NCBI RefSeq assembly: GCF_904848625.1
Contig: NZ_CAJHCP010000026.1
Coordinates: forward strand, 1 to 41,730
DNA length: 41,730 nt
Origin: Paraburkholderia metrosideri
GTDB taxonomy: Bacteria > Pseudomonadota > Gammaproteobacteria > Burkholderiales > Burkholderiaceae
Reading direction: 5' to 3'
The notes below the pieces were generated by a model. That model was not told the DNA's origin and ran no database searches. It worked only from the letters and a program-made list of their open reading frames with translations. Below, one piece after another: positions 17,516 to 24,842 of this stretch (the first letter of the stretch is position 1; every line of letters starts with the position of its first letter). Made by a program: the position numbers and the translations under genes.

Positions 17516-17810
17516 TGCACGGTCGAAACAGAAGGGTGGACGGGGCGCCGCGAATACCTTCGTCCGCGGCCCGCAAGGTTCAGGCGGCAGCTTAACCGAT
17601 CGACAGCGCGCTTGCCGCCGCCGTTGCCGTCGCGTGCTTTCGGGTGCGGGAGCGCGTCCAGATGCGCGTCCCGTTGTGCATCCAGTTGTGCGAGGGCGCG
17701 CTCGAATGGATTAACCGTCGCGTACAATCAGGGGCTTCAAAGTCGCTTTCCCGTTTCACCGTTCCGCGGCCGATAAACGGCGCGGCGCTTCATCCGGATT
17801 CCCGATTTCC

Positions 17811-19031
17811 ATGTCTTACGTCACCAGTAGCCGGCCTGATGGCCGGCTGATCCTGTTGCTCGGTGCGCTTGCCGCATGCGGGCCGATTTCGATCGACATG
17901 TATCTGCCGAGCCTGCCGACCATCGCGCAGGCGTTCGCGATCACCACGGGCGCGGCGCAAACCACGCTCACCAGTTTCATGTTCGGCTTTTCGATCGGCA
18001 TGCTGCTGTACGGACCGTTGTCGGACACCTACGGGCGACGGCCGGTGCTGCTTGGCGGCATCATCATGTATGCGCTGGCTAGCGTGGCGTGTGCGCTGTC
18101 GTTTTCGATTGGCTCGCTAGTGACGTTCCGCTTCGTGCAGGCACTCGGCGCGGGCGCGGCTTCCGTGCTCGCGCGTGCGATTGCACGCGATGCGCACGGG
18201 CCGTCCGACGCCGCCCGCGTGCTGTCGATGCTTGCCATCGTCACTTCGATCGGTCCGTTGCTGGCGCCGTTGATCGGCGGACAACTGCTGCTGATCGGCG
18301 GCTGGCGGGTGGTGTTCGTCGTGCTGACGCTGTTCGGTTCGGTGTGCGCGGTAACGGCGTATCTGAAAGTGCCTGAGACCTGGCCGCCCGAGAAGCGCGC
18401 GCACTCCGCATTGCTGAAATCGTTCGGCGCATACGGCAGGTTGCTGCGCGATCCGGTCGCGTGGGGGCACATGTTGTGCGGCGGCATGGCGTTCGCGTCG
18501 ATGTTCGCGTACATCACGGCTACGCCTTTTGTGTACATCGAATATTTCCATGTATCGGCGCAGCATTACGGTTTTCTGTTTGCGCTGAATATCGTCGGCA
18601 TCATGTTCGGCAATTTCATGAACACGCGTCTGGTCGGCCGGCTCGGCGCGCTGCGGATCATTTCGTTTGCAGCAACCGTCAGTTGCGTTGCGTCGCTGTT
18701 CGTGAGTTTTGTTTCACTGACAGGGCTGGGCGGCCTGTGGTCGATCGTGTTCGGACTGTTCTTCGTGGTCGGCGTGGTGGGCGTGTTGTCTGCGAATTGC
18801 ACGACCGATCTGATGCATCGATACCCGCTGAATGCAGGGGCCGCCGCCGCGGTATTCGGCGCTGTGCAACTTGCGCTCGGCGCGCTGTCGAGCCTCGCGG
18901 TCGGCCTGTGGCAGGACGGCTCGCCCAGGGGGATGGGCGTGGTCGTGGGCGTCGCGGGGGTGCTGTGTTATGTCGGGCGAATTCTGGTGATGAGGTGGCA
19001 CGGGACCAAGGTGCCAGTCGCTGCGGCTTAA
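17811..19031 (+). CDS. Bcr/CflA-family MFS drug exporter
   Basis: A 406-residue 12-helix inner-membrane transporter. It has the family features ACGPISIDMYLPSLPTIAQA near the N-terminus, the loop 2-3 motif GPLSDTYGRRPVLLGG and the helix-4 region RFVQALGAGAASVLARAIAR. Proton-driven export of drugs (bicyclomycin, chloramphenicol types) or amino-acid derivatives is known for the family; the actual substrate cannot be read. A TACAAT element (17723-17728) lies about 80 bases upstream but lacks a good -35. A perfect 8-bp hairpin sits inside codons 7-13. Confidence 0.9.
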   Translation: MSYVTSSRPDGRLILLLGALAACGPISIDMYLPSLPTIAQAFAITTGAAQTTLTSFMFGFSIGMLLYGPLSDTYGRRPVLLGGIIMYALASVACALSFSIGSLVTFRFVQALGAGAASVLARAIARDAHGPSDAARVLSMLAIVTSIGPLLAPLIGGQLLLIGGWRVVFVVLTLFGSVCAVTAYLKVPETWPPEKRAHSALLKSFGAYGRLLRDPVAWGHMLCGGMAFASMFAYITATPFVYIEYFHVSAQHYGFLFALNIVGIMFGNFMNTRLVGRLGALRIISFAATVSCVASLFVSFVSLTGLGGLWSIVFGLFFVVGVVGVLSANCTTDLMHRYPLNAGAAAAVFGAVQLALGALSSLAVGLWQDGSPRGMGVVVGVAGVLCYVGRILVMRWHGTKVPVAAA

Positions 19032-19199
19032 GCGCAGCACCATGACGTCGATGCGACCGGGACCGCAACGCGCCTATCACACGTTGACAGGGCGTGCGTA
19101 TTGACGTGTGTACGGAAAACACCAGGTGTTGCGTCCGCGCGACCGTGTGCGGCAAATTGCGTTGCTATGATGGAGTCACTGTTCCTCGGAGCGGCAATC

Positions 19200-19430
19200 A
19201 TGGCGATCAGAGATTTGATGAACGGCGAACGGCAACATGCCGCTTTCGCTGAAGCGCAAAAGCTGGCTGACAGCGGCGTCTATCACGATTACACGGACAT
19301 CGAATATGTGCTGCGCTTTGATCATGGTTTGTCGGATGTGTCGTCGCTACTCGACAGCCAGTTGATGCATCGCGATCTGAATCGCCGTTGCGCCGACGCG
19401 CGCGAAAAGCTGGATCTGCTTAGCGCGTGA
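19200..19430 (+). CDS. Small uncharacterised protein, 76 aa
   Basis: Start at ATG 19200 (MAIRDLMNGERQHAAFAEAQ), supported by GGAG about 8 bases upstream; the open frame extends to 19101 without better support. It is a soluble, mostly helical, acidic protein with HDYTDIEYVLRFDHGLSD and LNRRCADAREKLDLL. No signal peptide or known motif. I do not recognise the family. It stands alone between the exporter and the ridA-like gene. Confidence 0.65.
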   Translation: MAIRDLMNGERQHAAFAEAQKLADSGVYHDYTDIEYVLRFDHGLSDVSSLLDSQLMHRDLNRRCADAREKLDLLSA

Positions 19431-19602
19431 CGGGTGCGTTCGGCGGTGGAGCGGTTTCGTATGTCGAAGCGGGCTGACGCGGCGGGGCGGGCATGGTTTG
19501 ATGCATCCGTTGAGGTTGATTGATGCATTGAATGCGCACGCTTCAAGTGGCCTGGCCGCGTCTTCGTGCGATTCGGTGTGGCTTGGGCTGCGCGAGTGCG
19601 CT

Positions 19603-19656
19603 GTGGGTGTCATGGGCGCCATGGGTGCCGTGGATGCCGTAGGTGTCATACGCGCC
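19603..19656 (+). repeat. Six degenerate 9-bp tandem repeats upstream of the RidA gene
   Basis: Consecutive units are GTGGGTGTC, ATGGGCGCC, ATGGGTGCC, GTGGATGCC, GTAGGTGTC and ATACGCGCC, consensus RTGGGYGYC. They lie in the 314-base gap 19431-19744, which otherwise holds no gene I can support. The units keep one frame open (Met/Val-Gly-Ala-like), but no ribosome site or stop context suggests translation. Confidence 0.6.
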
Positions 19657-19744
19657 ACGTGGGTTGCGTGCGAAACCTGCGCTACATCGCCATGCGTGCA
19701 AGCGATACACTGCCAGACACCTCGTCACTTATGGAGTGGTATTG

Positions 19745-20149
19745 ATGGCTGGTAGCCAGAACGAAGCGCGTGTGCCGCATACGGATAATCCCGCCACGCT
19801 GGCGAAGCCGGGCGGACATTACAGTCACGTGGCAGTCGCAAATGGCCTGGTTTTTGTCTCCGGGCAATTGCCGATCGACGGGCAAGGCGTAAAGCTGGCC
19901 GACGCGTCGTTCGAGGTCCAGGCCGAGCAGGTGCTGGCCAATGTGCGAGCCGCGCTCGAAGGTGTCGGCAGCAGCGTCGCGCAACTGGCGCAGGTACGCG
20001 TCTATATCGTCGATGTCGAGAACTGGGCGAGCTTTAACCAGATCTACGCGAAGTGGGCAGGGGACGCGCGTCCGGCGCGGGCTGTCGTGCCTGTGCCGCA
20101 TTTGCACTATGGGTTCAAGATCGAGGTTGAGGCGACCGCGGTGGTTTAA
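19745..20149 (+). CDS. RidA-family (YjgF/YER057c/UK114) protein
   Basis: A 134-residue protein from ATG 19745; the longer frame to 19643 is not supported. Family features are GGHYSHVAVANGLVFVSGQL, the central ANVRAALEGVGSSVAQLAQV, VRVYIVDVENWASFNQIYAK and a C-terminal RPARAVVPVP...EVEATAVV. Canonical RidA hydrolyses reactive enamine/imine intermediates from PLP enzymes using a conserved Arg. Here the final motif deviates (VPHLHYGFKIEVEA instead of the common LPKGA pattern), so it may belong to another Rid subgroup with a pathway-specific role. Confidence 0.9.
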   Translation: MAGSQNEARVPHTDNPATLAKPGGHYSHVAVANGLVFVSGQLPIDGQGVKLADASFEVQAEQVLANVRAALEGVGSSVAQLAQVRVYIVDVENWASFNQIYAKWAGDARPARAVVPVPHLHYGFKIEVEATAVV

Positions 20150-20235
20150 ATCGCGCCGCGATGCTTGATCCAAGATGCGTTGTGCGATTGCCGAAGCTCG
20201 AGGGGTCGCTCACTGGCCGACGCCACTCTACAGTT

Positions 20236-20694
20236 TCAGTGCACCACCATCCCGTTGAACTGTGCATTTCCCACCCCGCCCGCGATATTCACGCCGACAT
20301 TACCGCTTACTGCGGCCATTGCGCCTGCGCCGACTTCGGCAAGGGCGCTGCCGGTCATCCGTGTGACCGTGTGGATATTCTGTTGCATGCTGACTTCCGC
20401 CTGCGTCGTCGTGATGAGCGCGATCTGATTTGTTTGCGCGTTCAGCGCACCGGCCGCCAGATTGACGCCGATGTTCCCGCTAGCGCCACGCAGCGCGTCT
20501 GTGCCCATCGATGCAGACGACGCGGCAGCCTTTGCGCCACCGCCGATGTCCTGCAACGCGGTCAACGTCGCTGAACCGAAGACCGCGGCGCTGTCGTCGT
20601 CTGACGATACCGTGGGCGTGCCGGCGCTCGCTGAGGAAGCACTTGCGCACGCGGCGGTGCAGATTACTACGATGGCTATTGAACGGATCTTCAT
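20236..20694 (-). CDS. Small exported protein with two GN(I/V)GVN repeats
   Basis: A 152-residue protein from ATG 20694, with signal peptide MKIRSIAIVVICTAACASA and cleavage near ASAGT. Two related segments follow: GASGNIGVNLAAGALNAQTN (mid) and AVSGNVGVNIAGGVGNAQFN (end), separated by a TTTQAEVSMQQNIH stretch. Similar Gly/Asn repeats occur in secreted adhesin-like or amyloid-like proteins; I cannot name the family. It is free of Cys after the signal peptide and is rich in Ala, Gly, Asn and Ser, consistent with a beta-structured surface or matrix protein. The gene is convergent with the RidA gene. Confidence 0.7.
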   Translation of the reverse strand: MKIRSIAIVVICTAACASASSASAGTPTVSSDDDSAAVFGSATLTALQDIGGGAKAAASSASMGTDALRGASGNIGVNLAAGALNAQTNQIALITTTQAEVSMQQNIHTVTRMTGSALAEVGAGAMAAVSGNVGVNIAGGVGNAQFNGMVVH

Positions 20695-20895
20695 GGGCGT
20701 CTCCCTCAAATGCGTCTGAATAGAGCAGATAGACTGGATATCGACCGGAGAGCGGGGAGTTGAAGGGAGAGGTTCTACTGAGTCGCGACACGGTTCACGG
20801 CAAACGCGCGTTTGATAGATAGGATAAGCCGACGATCGATTGGCGTCGATGACATTGCATCTGGCGTGGCGGTGATCCAGGATGCTTGCCACATA

Positions 20896-20920
20896 TGAAA
20901 AACGGGCCAACAGGCCCGTT
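20896..20920 (-). terminator. Intrinsic terminator (minus strand)
   Basis: AACGGGCC-aaca-GGCCCGTT (20901-20920) with five T residues following on the minus strand. It lies 190 bases beyond the DUF1493 gene and directly beyond the tRNA-Ser 3'-end remnant, the position a tRNA terminator would take. The rest of the gap 20695-21107 shows no gene. Confidence 0.75.
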
Positions 20921-20933
20921 CTCATTGCAGTTC

Positions 20934-20953
20934 TGGAAGAAGCGGTGAGATTC
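20934..20953 (-). repeat. tRNA-Ser 3'-end remnant, possible attachment site
   Basis: Read on the plus strand from TGG, this stretch matches the 3' end of the intact tRNA-Ser at 23468 in 17 of 20 positions, without gaps and in the same orientation (shared GCGGTGAGATTC plus the TGG that is CCA on the tRNA strand). After it the match stops abruptly. A terminator follows, as after a tRNA gene. This is what integration into a tRNA 3' end leaves. The match is short and could be a decayed unrelated tRNA-Ser. Confidence 0.5.
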
Positions 20954-21107
20954 ATTTTTTCATCTGAAACGCCCGCCCGTAAAGGGTGACCACGAGTTAA
21001 AAAAATAAGAGTTATCACGTTTTCTACCACGTACCGTGCGCGGCCGTGGTAACCGCCTCCGACATGCAGCAGCACTACGCGCTGGACTGGCAAAGGGGCT
21101 TATTGAG

Positions 21108-21476
21108 CTAACGCCCGGATGCAGACTCTAGCTGTTCTGTGTCCCATTTCCCGAGCCGCATGGCATCTGCCAACATACCCAGTGTCAGCGGCATAAGTTC
21201 AGGCTTGCGGCGACGTTTTGAAAACAGGCCGATCAACGATGAAAACAGTAACTGGCCTTCAGCGGAGAAATAGCGCCGGTAGGGAAAATCGTTTATCTGC
21301 ACGTTGAATTGATCAGACCACTTATCGATAAATTCGATGCCATCCAGCCCAGTTACGCCAAGGTCTTTTTCTAGCCTGCTGACTGGCGTCAATTTTATTG
21401 GGCCGCCGAAAATGGGCCGTCCTAGTTCTTCGCGTGTGAACGCTTCAAGCCGTTCCCAAGTATCGTCGTCCATCAA
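21108..21476 (-). CDS. DUF1493 family acyl-carrier-protein-like protein
   Basis: A 122-residue acidic protein with ACP-like four-helix pattern: TRVL-type start replaced by WERLEAFTREELGR, then SRLEKDLGVTGLDGIEFIDK and FNVQINDFPYRRYFSAEG. The serine that carries phosphopantetheine in true ACPs (DSL) is replaced by LDG, so the protein is probably not a carrier. The start overlaps the stop of the upstream gene by four bases (ATGA, 21473-21476). The function of DUF1493 is unknown to me; members often sit beside a membrane-associated partner, as here. Confidence 0.75.
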   Translation of the reverse strand: MMDDDTWERLEAFTREELGRPIFGGPIKLTPVSRLEKDLGVTGLDGIEFIDKWSDQFNVQINDFPYRRYFSAEGQLLFSSLIGLFSKRRRKPELMPLTLGMLADAMRLGKWDTEQLESASGR

Positions 21477-21910
21477 AGCAACCGGTCTTCTGGCCGCACG
21501 CGGCGGTTGTAGGTCATCACGCTGTGCCGCGCGATTTGTATCGCATCGAGTGTCAGCAATATCTCGCCAATCACCGGCACTGCTCTGCCGACAAACGCGC
21601 CGAGGTTTCGAGTGAAAGCTATCCGAACGCCTTTCAGTCCGACCAACGTAATCATTGGCAGCCGGAATGCCACTTTGAATGGCAGTAATTGACGAGCCGT
21701 GAGGGAAGCCACGGACGTGCCCGCAGTTGCGCCCGTGAATTTACCCGGCACCGGCAGATCAGCCTGCCCTAACAACACTGCCGCTGCCGCGGTCAAATCT
21801 GTCAAGCCAGGTTGCCGGGCCGTTTCATCAAGCGCCACGTACACGAACAGGTCCACAGGCCTGAGATTTTTGGGAATGCCAAACGTATAGGTAAATGGGT
21901 TAACCGCCAT
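21473..21910 (-). CDS. Uncharacterised partner of the DUF1493 protein (STM2138-like?)
   Basis: A 145-residue protein from ATG 21910 (MAVNPFTYTFGIPKN), chosen for its AAAGG ribosome site; the frame is open to 22024. The C-terminal half has KFTGATAGTSVASLTARQLL, FRLPMITLVGLKGVRIAFTR, then GAFVGRAVPVIGEILLTLDA, a moderately hydrophobic segment that may insert in or lie on a membrane. I have a weak memory of similar proteins paired with DUF1493 in enterobacteria (STM2138-like); treat this as unverified. The four-base overlap with the DUF1493 gene makes co-translation very likely. Confidence 0.6.
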   Translation of the reverse strand: MAVNPFTYTFGIPKNLRPVDLFVYVALDETARQPGLTDLTAAAAVLLGQADLPVPGKFTGATAGTSVASLTARQLLPFKVAFRLPMITLVGLKGVRIAFTRNLGAFVGRAVPVIGEILLTLDAIQIARHSVMTYNRRVRPEDRLL

Positions 21911-22203
21911 TCCGTGCCTTTCGTCGTGCAGAGGTGTTAACCGTAGCCGAAATCCGTGCGTGCGCGGAATCGGACGGATGTCAAAAATTGAAAAATTCAG
22001 GCTTATGATTTTCGCGTTACGCACATTGTCCGTTGCGCTGCTGGGGGTGCCATATTGCCGGCCTGCCGAGCGGCCGGATTACTCTTCGCCACCGTCTTGC
22101 GGCACGTCCGGTTCCCAAACAAACGTTGCCGAACAGCACGAAGGCAAACGTCAAAATTGATCACTACGCAACCCCTTGCGCGCGTGACTGTAGTAAGGTG
22201 CCC

Positions 22204-22440
22204 GCTAGCCGTTTGCAATACACGGCTAGCTTCTGCCGGAAACACCGGCACCAGGTCTGCAAACCTGGAATGCAACGCCCCGCACGCCCGCAAGGGTGTG
22301 CGGCTACCTCTGCACGTCTGTTGTTATCATCAATGGGCGGGCCCTGGTGGGGAAACCTTCGGGTTTGCCGGTTTGGTGTTGCGCCGGTTTTGCAGTCCTG
22401 CCTTGTGCCCGCTCACCCTCTCTCATCGCATGGGCGGGCG
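22204..22440 (+). promoter_or_regulatory. Highly structured leader upstream of the 22470 gene
   Basis: Successive perfect or near-perfect hairpins: GCTAGCCGT/ACGGCTAGC (22204-22230), TGCCGG/CCGGCA (22234-22250), CCAGGT/ACCTGG (22251-22268), a 10-bp stem capped by a GCAA tetraloop (22280-22303), AAACC-TTCG-GGTTT with a UUCG tetraloop (22353-22366), and GCCCGC/GCGGGC (22407-22439). GNRA and UUCG caps are typical of RNA selected for folding. The part after 22310 resembles leaders I remember ahead of phage ash-type and other small genes. This explains most of the gap 21911-22469. Confidence 0.6.
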
Positions 22441-22469
22441 TTCTTCAGTACACCAGAGAAGGACGCAGA

Positions 22470-22877
22470 ATGACAAAAAACGAAACGCCGGTCATCCCCG
22501 CCAATCAGGCTGAATCCAGCGCACGGCTTGCAGAAGAAAATGCTGCACTTCACGCGATGCTTCAGTCGCTCTGTCATCACACGGCAGAATTCGCGCGCTG
22601 CCAGGCTGATAATCTTGATGACATTCATGTTATGACCCACGGGCTCACCCAGAATCAGGGACGCTCAAGCAAACGTGTTTTTCTCGCGTACCGGGTCGAG
22701 ACGTTCAGCAGGGAGTGCCTGGAAGAAGTGCACCAATATCAGCGTTATCTGCTGGCGGTGATGGGCTCACTGGGTGCGATGAGTGTAATGAAACATGCGG
22801 CTGCTACGGGCACGGATAACACGCGCAATCCGTCGTCGCTTGTCTTCACTATGTCAAAGGCTATTCACCAGGGCTGA
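22470..22877 (+). CDS. Uncharacterised small protein behind a structured leader, 135 aa
   Basis: Start at ATG 22470 with AAGGA about 8 bases upstream. The N-terminus is a helix (ESSARLAEENAALHAMLQSL), then CHHTAEFARCQADNLDD, and the C-terminal half is helical (FSRECLEEVHQYQRYLLAVM, GSLGAMSVMKHAA). Four Cys/His residues (CHH, C) could bind a metal, but the spacing is not diagnostic. I do not recognise the family; genes behind leaders of this type are often phage- or island-borne. It lies between the tRNA-Ser remnant and the intact tRNA-Ser, which supports an accessory origin. Confidence 0.65.
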   Translation: MTKNETPVIPANQAESSARLAEENAALHAMLQSLCHHTAEFARCQADNLDDIHVMTHGLTQNQGRSSKRVFLAYRVETFSRECLEEVHQYQRYLLAVMGSLGAMSVMKHAAATGTDNTRNPSSLVFTMSKAIHQG

Positions 22878-23422
22878 GTAGGGCAGCGTTCAGGCGGCTG
22901 GCCGTCGTCCGCTCAGCAGTAGGGAGGGTGGGGGCTCGCTTGATTTCTTGATGAAGAATCAAGCTAACGCAAGATAGTTTTCCGCTCGGCGCAGGATTTC
23001 TTTCAGCGGCACGTCTTCGCCCCCGGGGATGGGATGCGTCGCGCCGACTGCGCCGGGGTCCAGTCGTCAACCACGGTGCGCCCGCGGTTAGCGCCAGCGT
23101 CGTCCACGTTACCTTGCGCCTTCGCTGCTTTACCCTGCGCGCCGCGCGCGGGTATCGCGACTTCCGTCTCCTCGTCCGGCCTGACGACCGGTGAGCCACC
23201 GCGCCGTCACCGGTTCATGCGTTCAACGGATCGCTCACGTAGCCGCCCGAAGCTCGCTATGGTGTTGACGATGTCGCACAGCAGGCACAAACCGTGCGCG
23301 ACGGACATAGGCGGATCTAGCGGAGGGTGATGAACGCGGGACGGGTCTTACGCGGCCAAACGTATCGCCCGGCAGCAGTGAAACTCGGCTCAATGATGAG
23401 CTATTTGACGGGCAGAAAAAAC
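22878..23422. other. Gene-poor stretch, possibly decayed coding sequence
   Basis: No convincing gene. On the minus strand a reading from ATG 23308 gives about 33 residues (MSVAHGLCLLCDIVNTIAS...), stops once, and then stays open in the same frame for about 100 codons to near 23005. That looks like a broken gene, but without a recognised family I do not call it. Confidence 0.3.
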
Positions 23423-23458
23423 AAAAGCCCCGTAAGCGTTTGAACTTACGGGGCTTTT
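23423..23458 (-). terminator. Intrinsic terminator of tRNA-Ser
   Basis: A 14-bp perfect stem, AAAAGCCCCGTAAG pairing with CTTACGGGGCTTTT around an 8-base loop, followed on the minus strand by a T-rich run. It starts 10 bases beyond the tRNA 3' end and could also stop plus-strand transcription. Confidence 0.9.
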
Positions 23459-23467
23459 CTCGTTCTT

Positions 23468-23557
23468 TGGCGGAGGCGGTGAGATTCGAACTCACGGAAA
23501 GATCACTCCTTCGCCGGTTTTCAAGACCGGTGCCTTAAACCGCTCGGCCACACCTCC
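23468..23557 (-). tRNA. tRNA-Ser (anticodon UGA)
   Basis: A 90-base class II tRNA with 7-bp acceptor stem (GGAGGTG with CGCCTCC), an anticodon loop CTTGAAA giving anticodon TGA (plus-strand 23521-23523), a long variable arm, GTTCGAATC T-loop and an encoded CCA. It may be the integration target for the segment down to 20934. Confidence 0.96.
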
Positions 23558-23612
23558 AAGCCTTAAATTGTAACCCGAAAAAACCTCGCAGCGGAACTCC
23601 GTCGCTCAGCAA

Positions 23613-24842
23613 TTACTGCGGATCTTTCAGAAACAGCTCTTGCAGATCGTTCAGGAACGCCTGGCCGAGCGGCGTGGGTGCGATTTTTTCGTGATCGCGC
23701 GTGATCAGCTTGCGCCGTTCCGCTTCCTGCAAAGCCGGTTCGATCGACGTCATCGACATTCCCGTGCGCTCGATAAATCTGTGCACCGGAAACCCTTCCA
23801 CGAGCCGCAACGCGTTCAGCATGAACTCGAACGGCAGATCGCGGGGCCCGACTTCATGCTCTTCCTGTACCGCCGTGCCGGCCCTGGCCTGCTCGATGAA
23901 GGTGGTGGGGTGCTTGTAACGCACCTGACGCAGCACGCGATTCGGGAATGACAACTTCGTATGCGCGCCCGCGCCAATGCCGAGGTAGTCGCCAAAGCGC
24001 CAGTAGTTCAGGTTGTGCTTGCTCTGCCGATGCGGCTGCGCATACGCGGACACCTCATAGCGTCCATAACCGGCCGCCACCGTGCGCTCATGAATCCAGT
24101 CCTGCATGTCCGCCGACGCGTCGTCGTCGGGCAGCGCGGGTGGAAATTTCGCAAACAGCGTGTTCGGTTCGAGCGTCAGGTGATACAGCGACAAATGCGG
24201 CGGCGCGAACGACAACGCCGTTTCGATATCGGCCTGACATTCGGCGAGCGTCTGCCCGGGCAGCGCAAACATCAGATCGAGGTTGAAGTTGTCGAACGTG
24301 GTCGAGGCCACCTCGACCGCATGACGCGCTTGCGTCGAATCGTGAATCCGGCCGAGCGCCTTCAGATGCGCTTCATTGAAGCTTTGAATCCCCACCGACA
24401 GCCGGTTCACACCGCTCGCCCGAAACTGCGCGAACTTGTCGGCTTCGAACGTGCCTGGGTTGGCTTCGAGCGTGATTTCCGCGTCGGCGTCGAGCGGCAG
24501 CAGCGCGCGGATATCCGACAGCATCCGGTCGAGCCCCGCTGCCGACAGCAAGCTAGGCGTGCCCCCGCCGATGAACACCGTATGCACCTGCCGTCCCCAG
24601 ACCAACGGCAACGCCAGTTCGAGATCGGCACGCAGCGCGTCGAGATACTCGGTCTCCGGGAACGTGTCGCCCTTCCACTCGTGCGAGTTGAAATCGCAAT
24701 ACGGACACTTGCGTACGCACCACGGAAAATGCACGTACAGCGCCAACGGCGGCAGCGACGTCAGGCGGATGCTGCCCGGCGACGTGAACGCCTTGATGAC
24801 GCCATTGCCGATATCGGCCGGCGCCGGCTTGATCGGAATCAC
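23613..24842 (-). CDS. hemW: HemW-type radical SAM protein (HemN-like)
   Basis: A 409-residue cytoplasmic protein with the radical SAM cluster motif C42-x3-C46-x2-C49 (WCVRKCPYCDFNSHEWKG), the SAM-binding VFIGGGTPSLL, and SVGIQSFNEAHLKALGR typical of HemN/HemW. The residues and shorter length fit HemW, a heme chaperone, rather than the coproporphyrinogen dehydrogenase HemN; older annotation often says coproporphyrinogen oxidase. The start overlaps the rdgB stop by four bases (ATGA, 24839-24842), so it is the last gene of the rph-rdgB-hemW operon. Confidence 0.93.
   Translation of the reverse strand: MIPIKPAPADIGNGVIKAFTSPGSIRLTSLPPLALYVHFPWCVRKCPYCDFNSHEWKGDTFPETEYLDALRADLELALPLVWGRQVHTVFIGGGTPSLLSAAGLDRMLSDIRALLPLDADAEITLEANPGTFEADKFAQFRASGVNRLSVGIQSFNEAHLKALGRIHDSTQARHAVEVASTTFDNFNLDLMFALPGQTLAECQADIETALSFAPPHLSLYHLTLEPNTLFAKFPPALPDDDASADMQDWIHERTVAAGYGRYEVSAYAQPHRQSKHNLNYWRFGDYLGIGAGAHTKLSFPNRVLRQVRYKHPTTFIEQARAGTAVQEEHEVGPRDLPFEFMLNALRLVEGFPVHRFIERTGMSMTSIEPALQEAERRKLITRDHEKIAPTPLGQAFLNDLQELFLKDPQ

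Noticed and set aside
17512..17727. 71-codon frame starting TTG whose stop overlaps the EVE-like start (ATGA)
   Set aside because: The overlap is suggestive, but there is no ribosome site, the start is TTG, the second half is Arg-rich low complexity and the frame covers the likely promoter region of the divergent exporter.
22033..22513. Three overlapping plus-strand open frames in the leader of the 22470 gene
   Set aside because: None has a ribosome site or recognisable protein; conservation of such regions, if any, fits the stem-loops better. One frame resembles ash-type phage peptides, so it is not fully excluded.
23034..23330. 98-codon open frame on the plus strand near tRNA-Ser
   Set aside because: Composition is antisense-like (Arg, Pro, Ser); no start signals.
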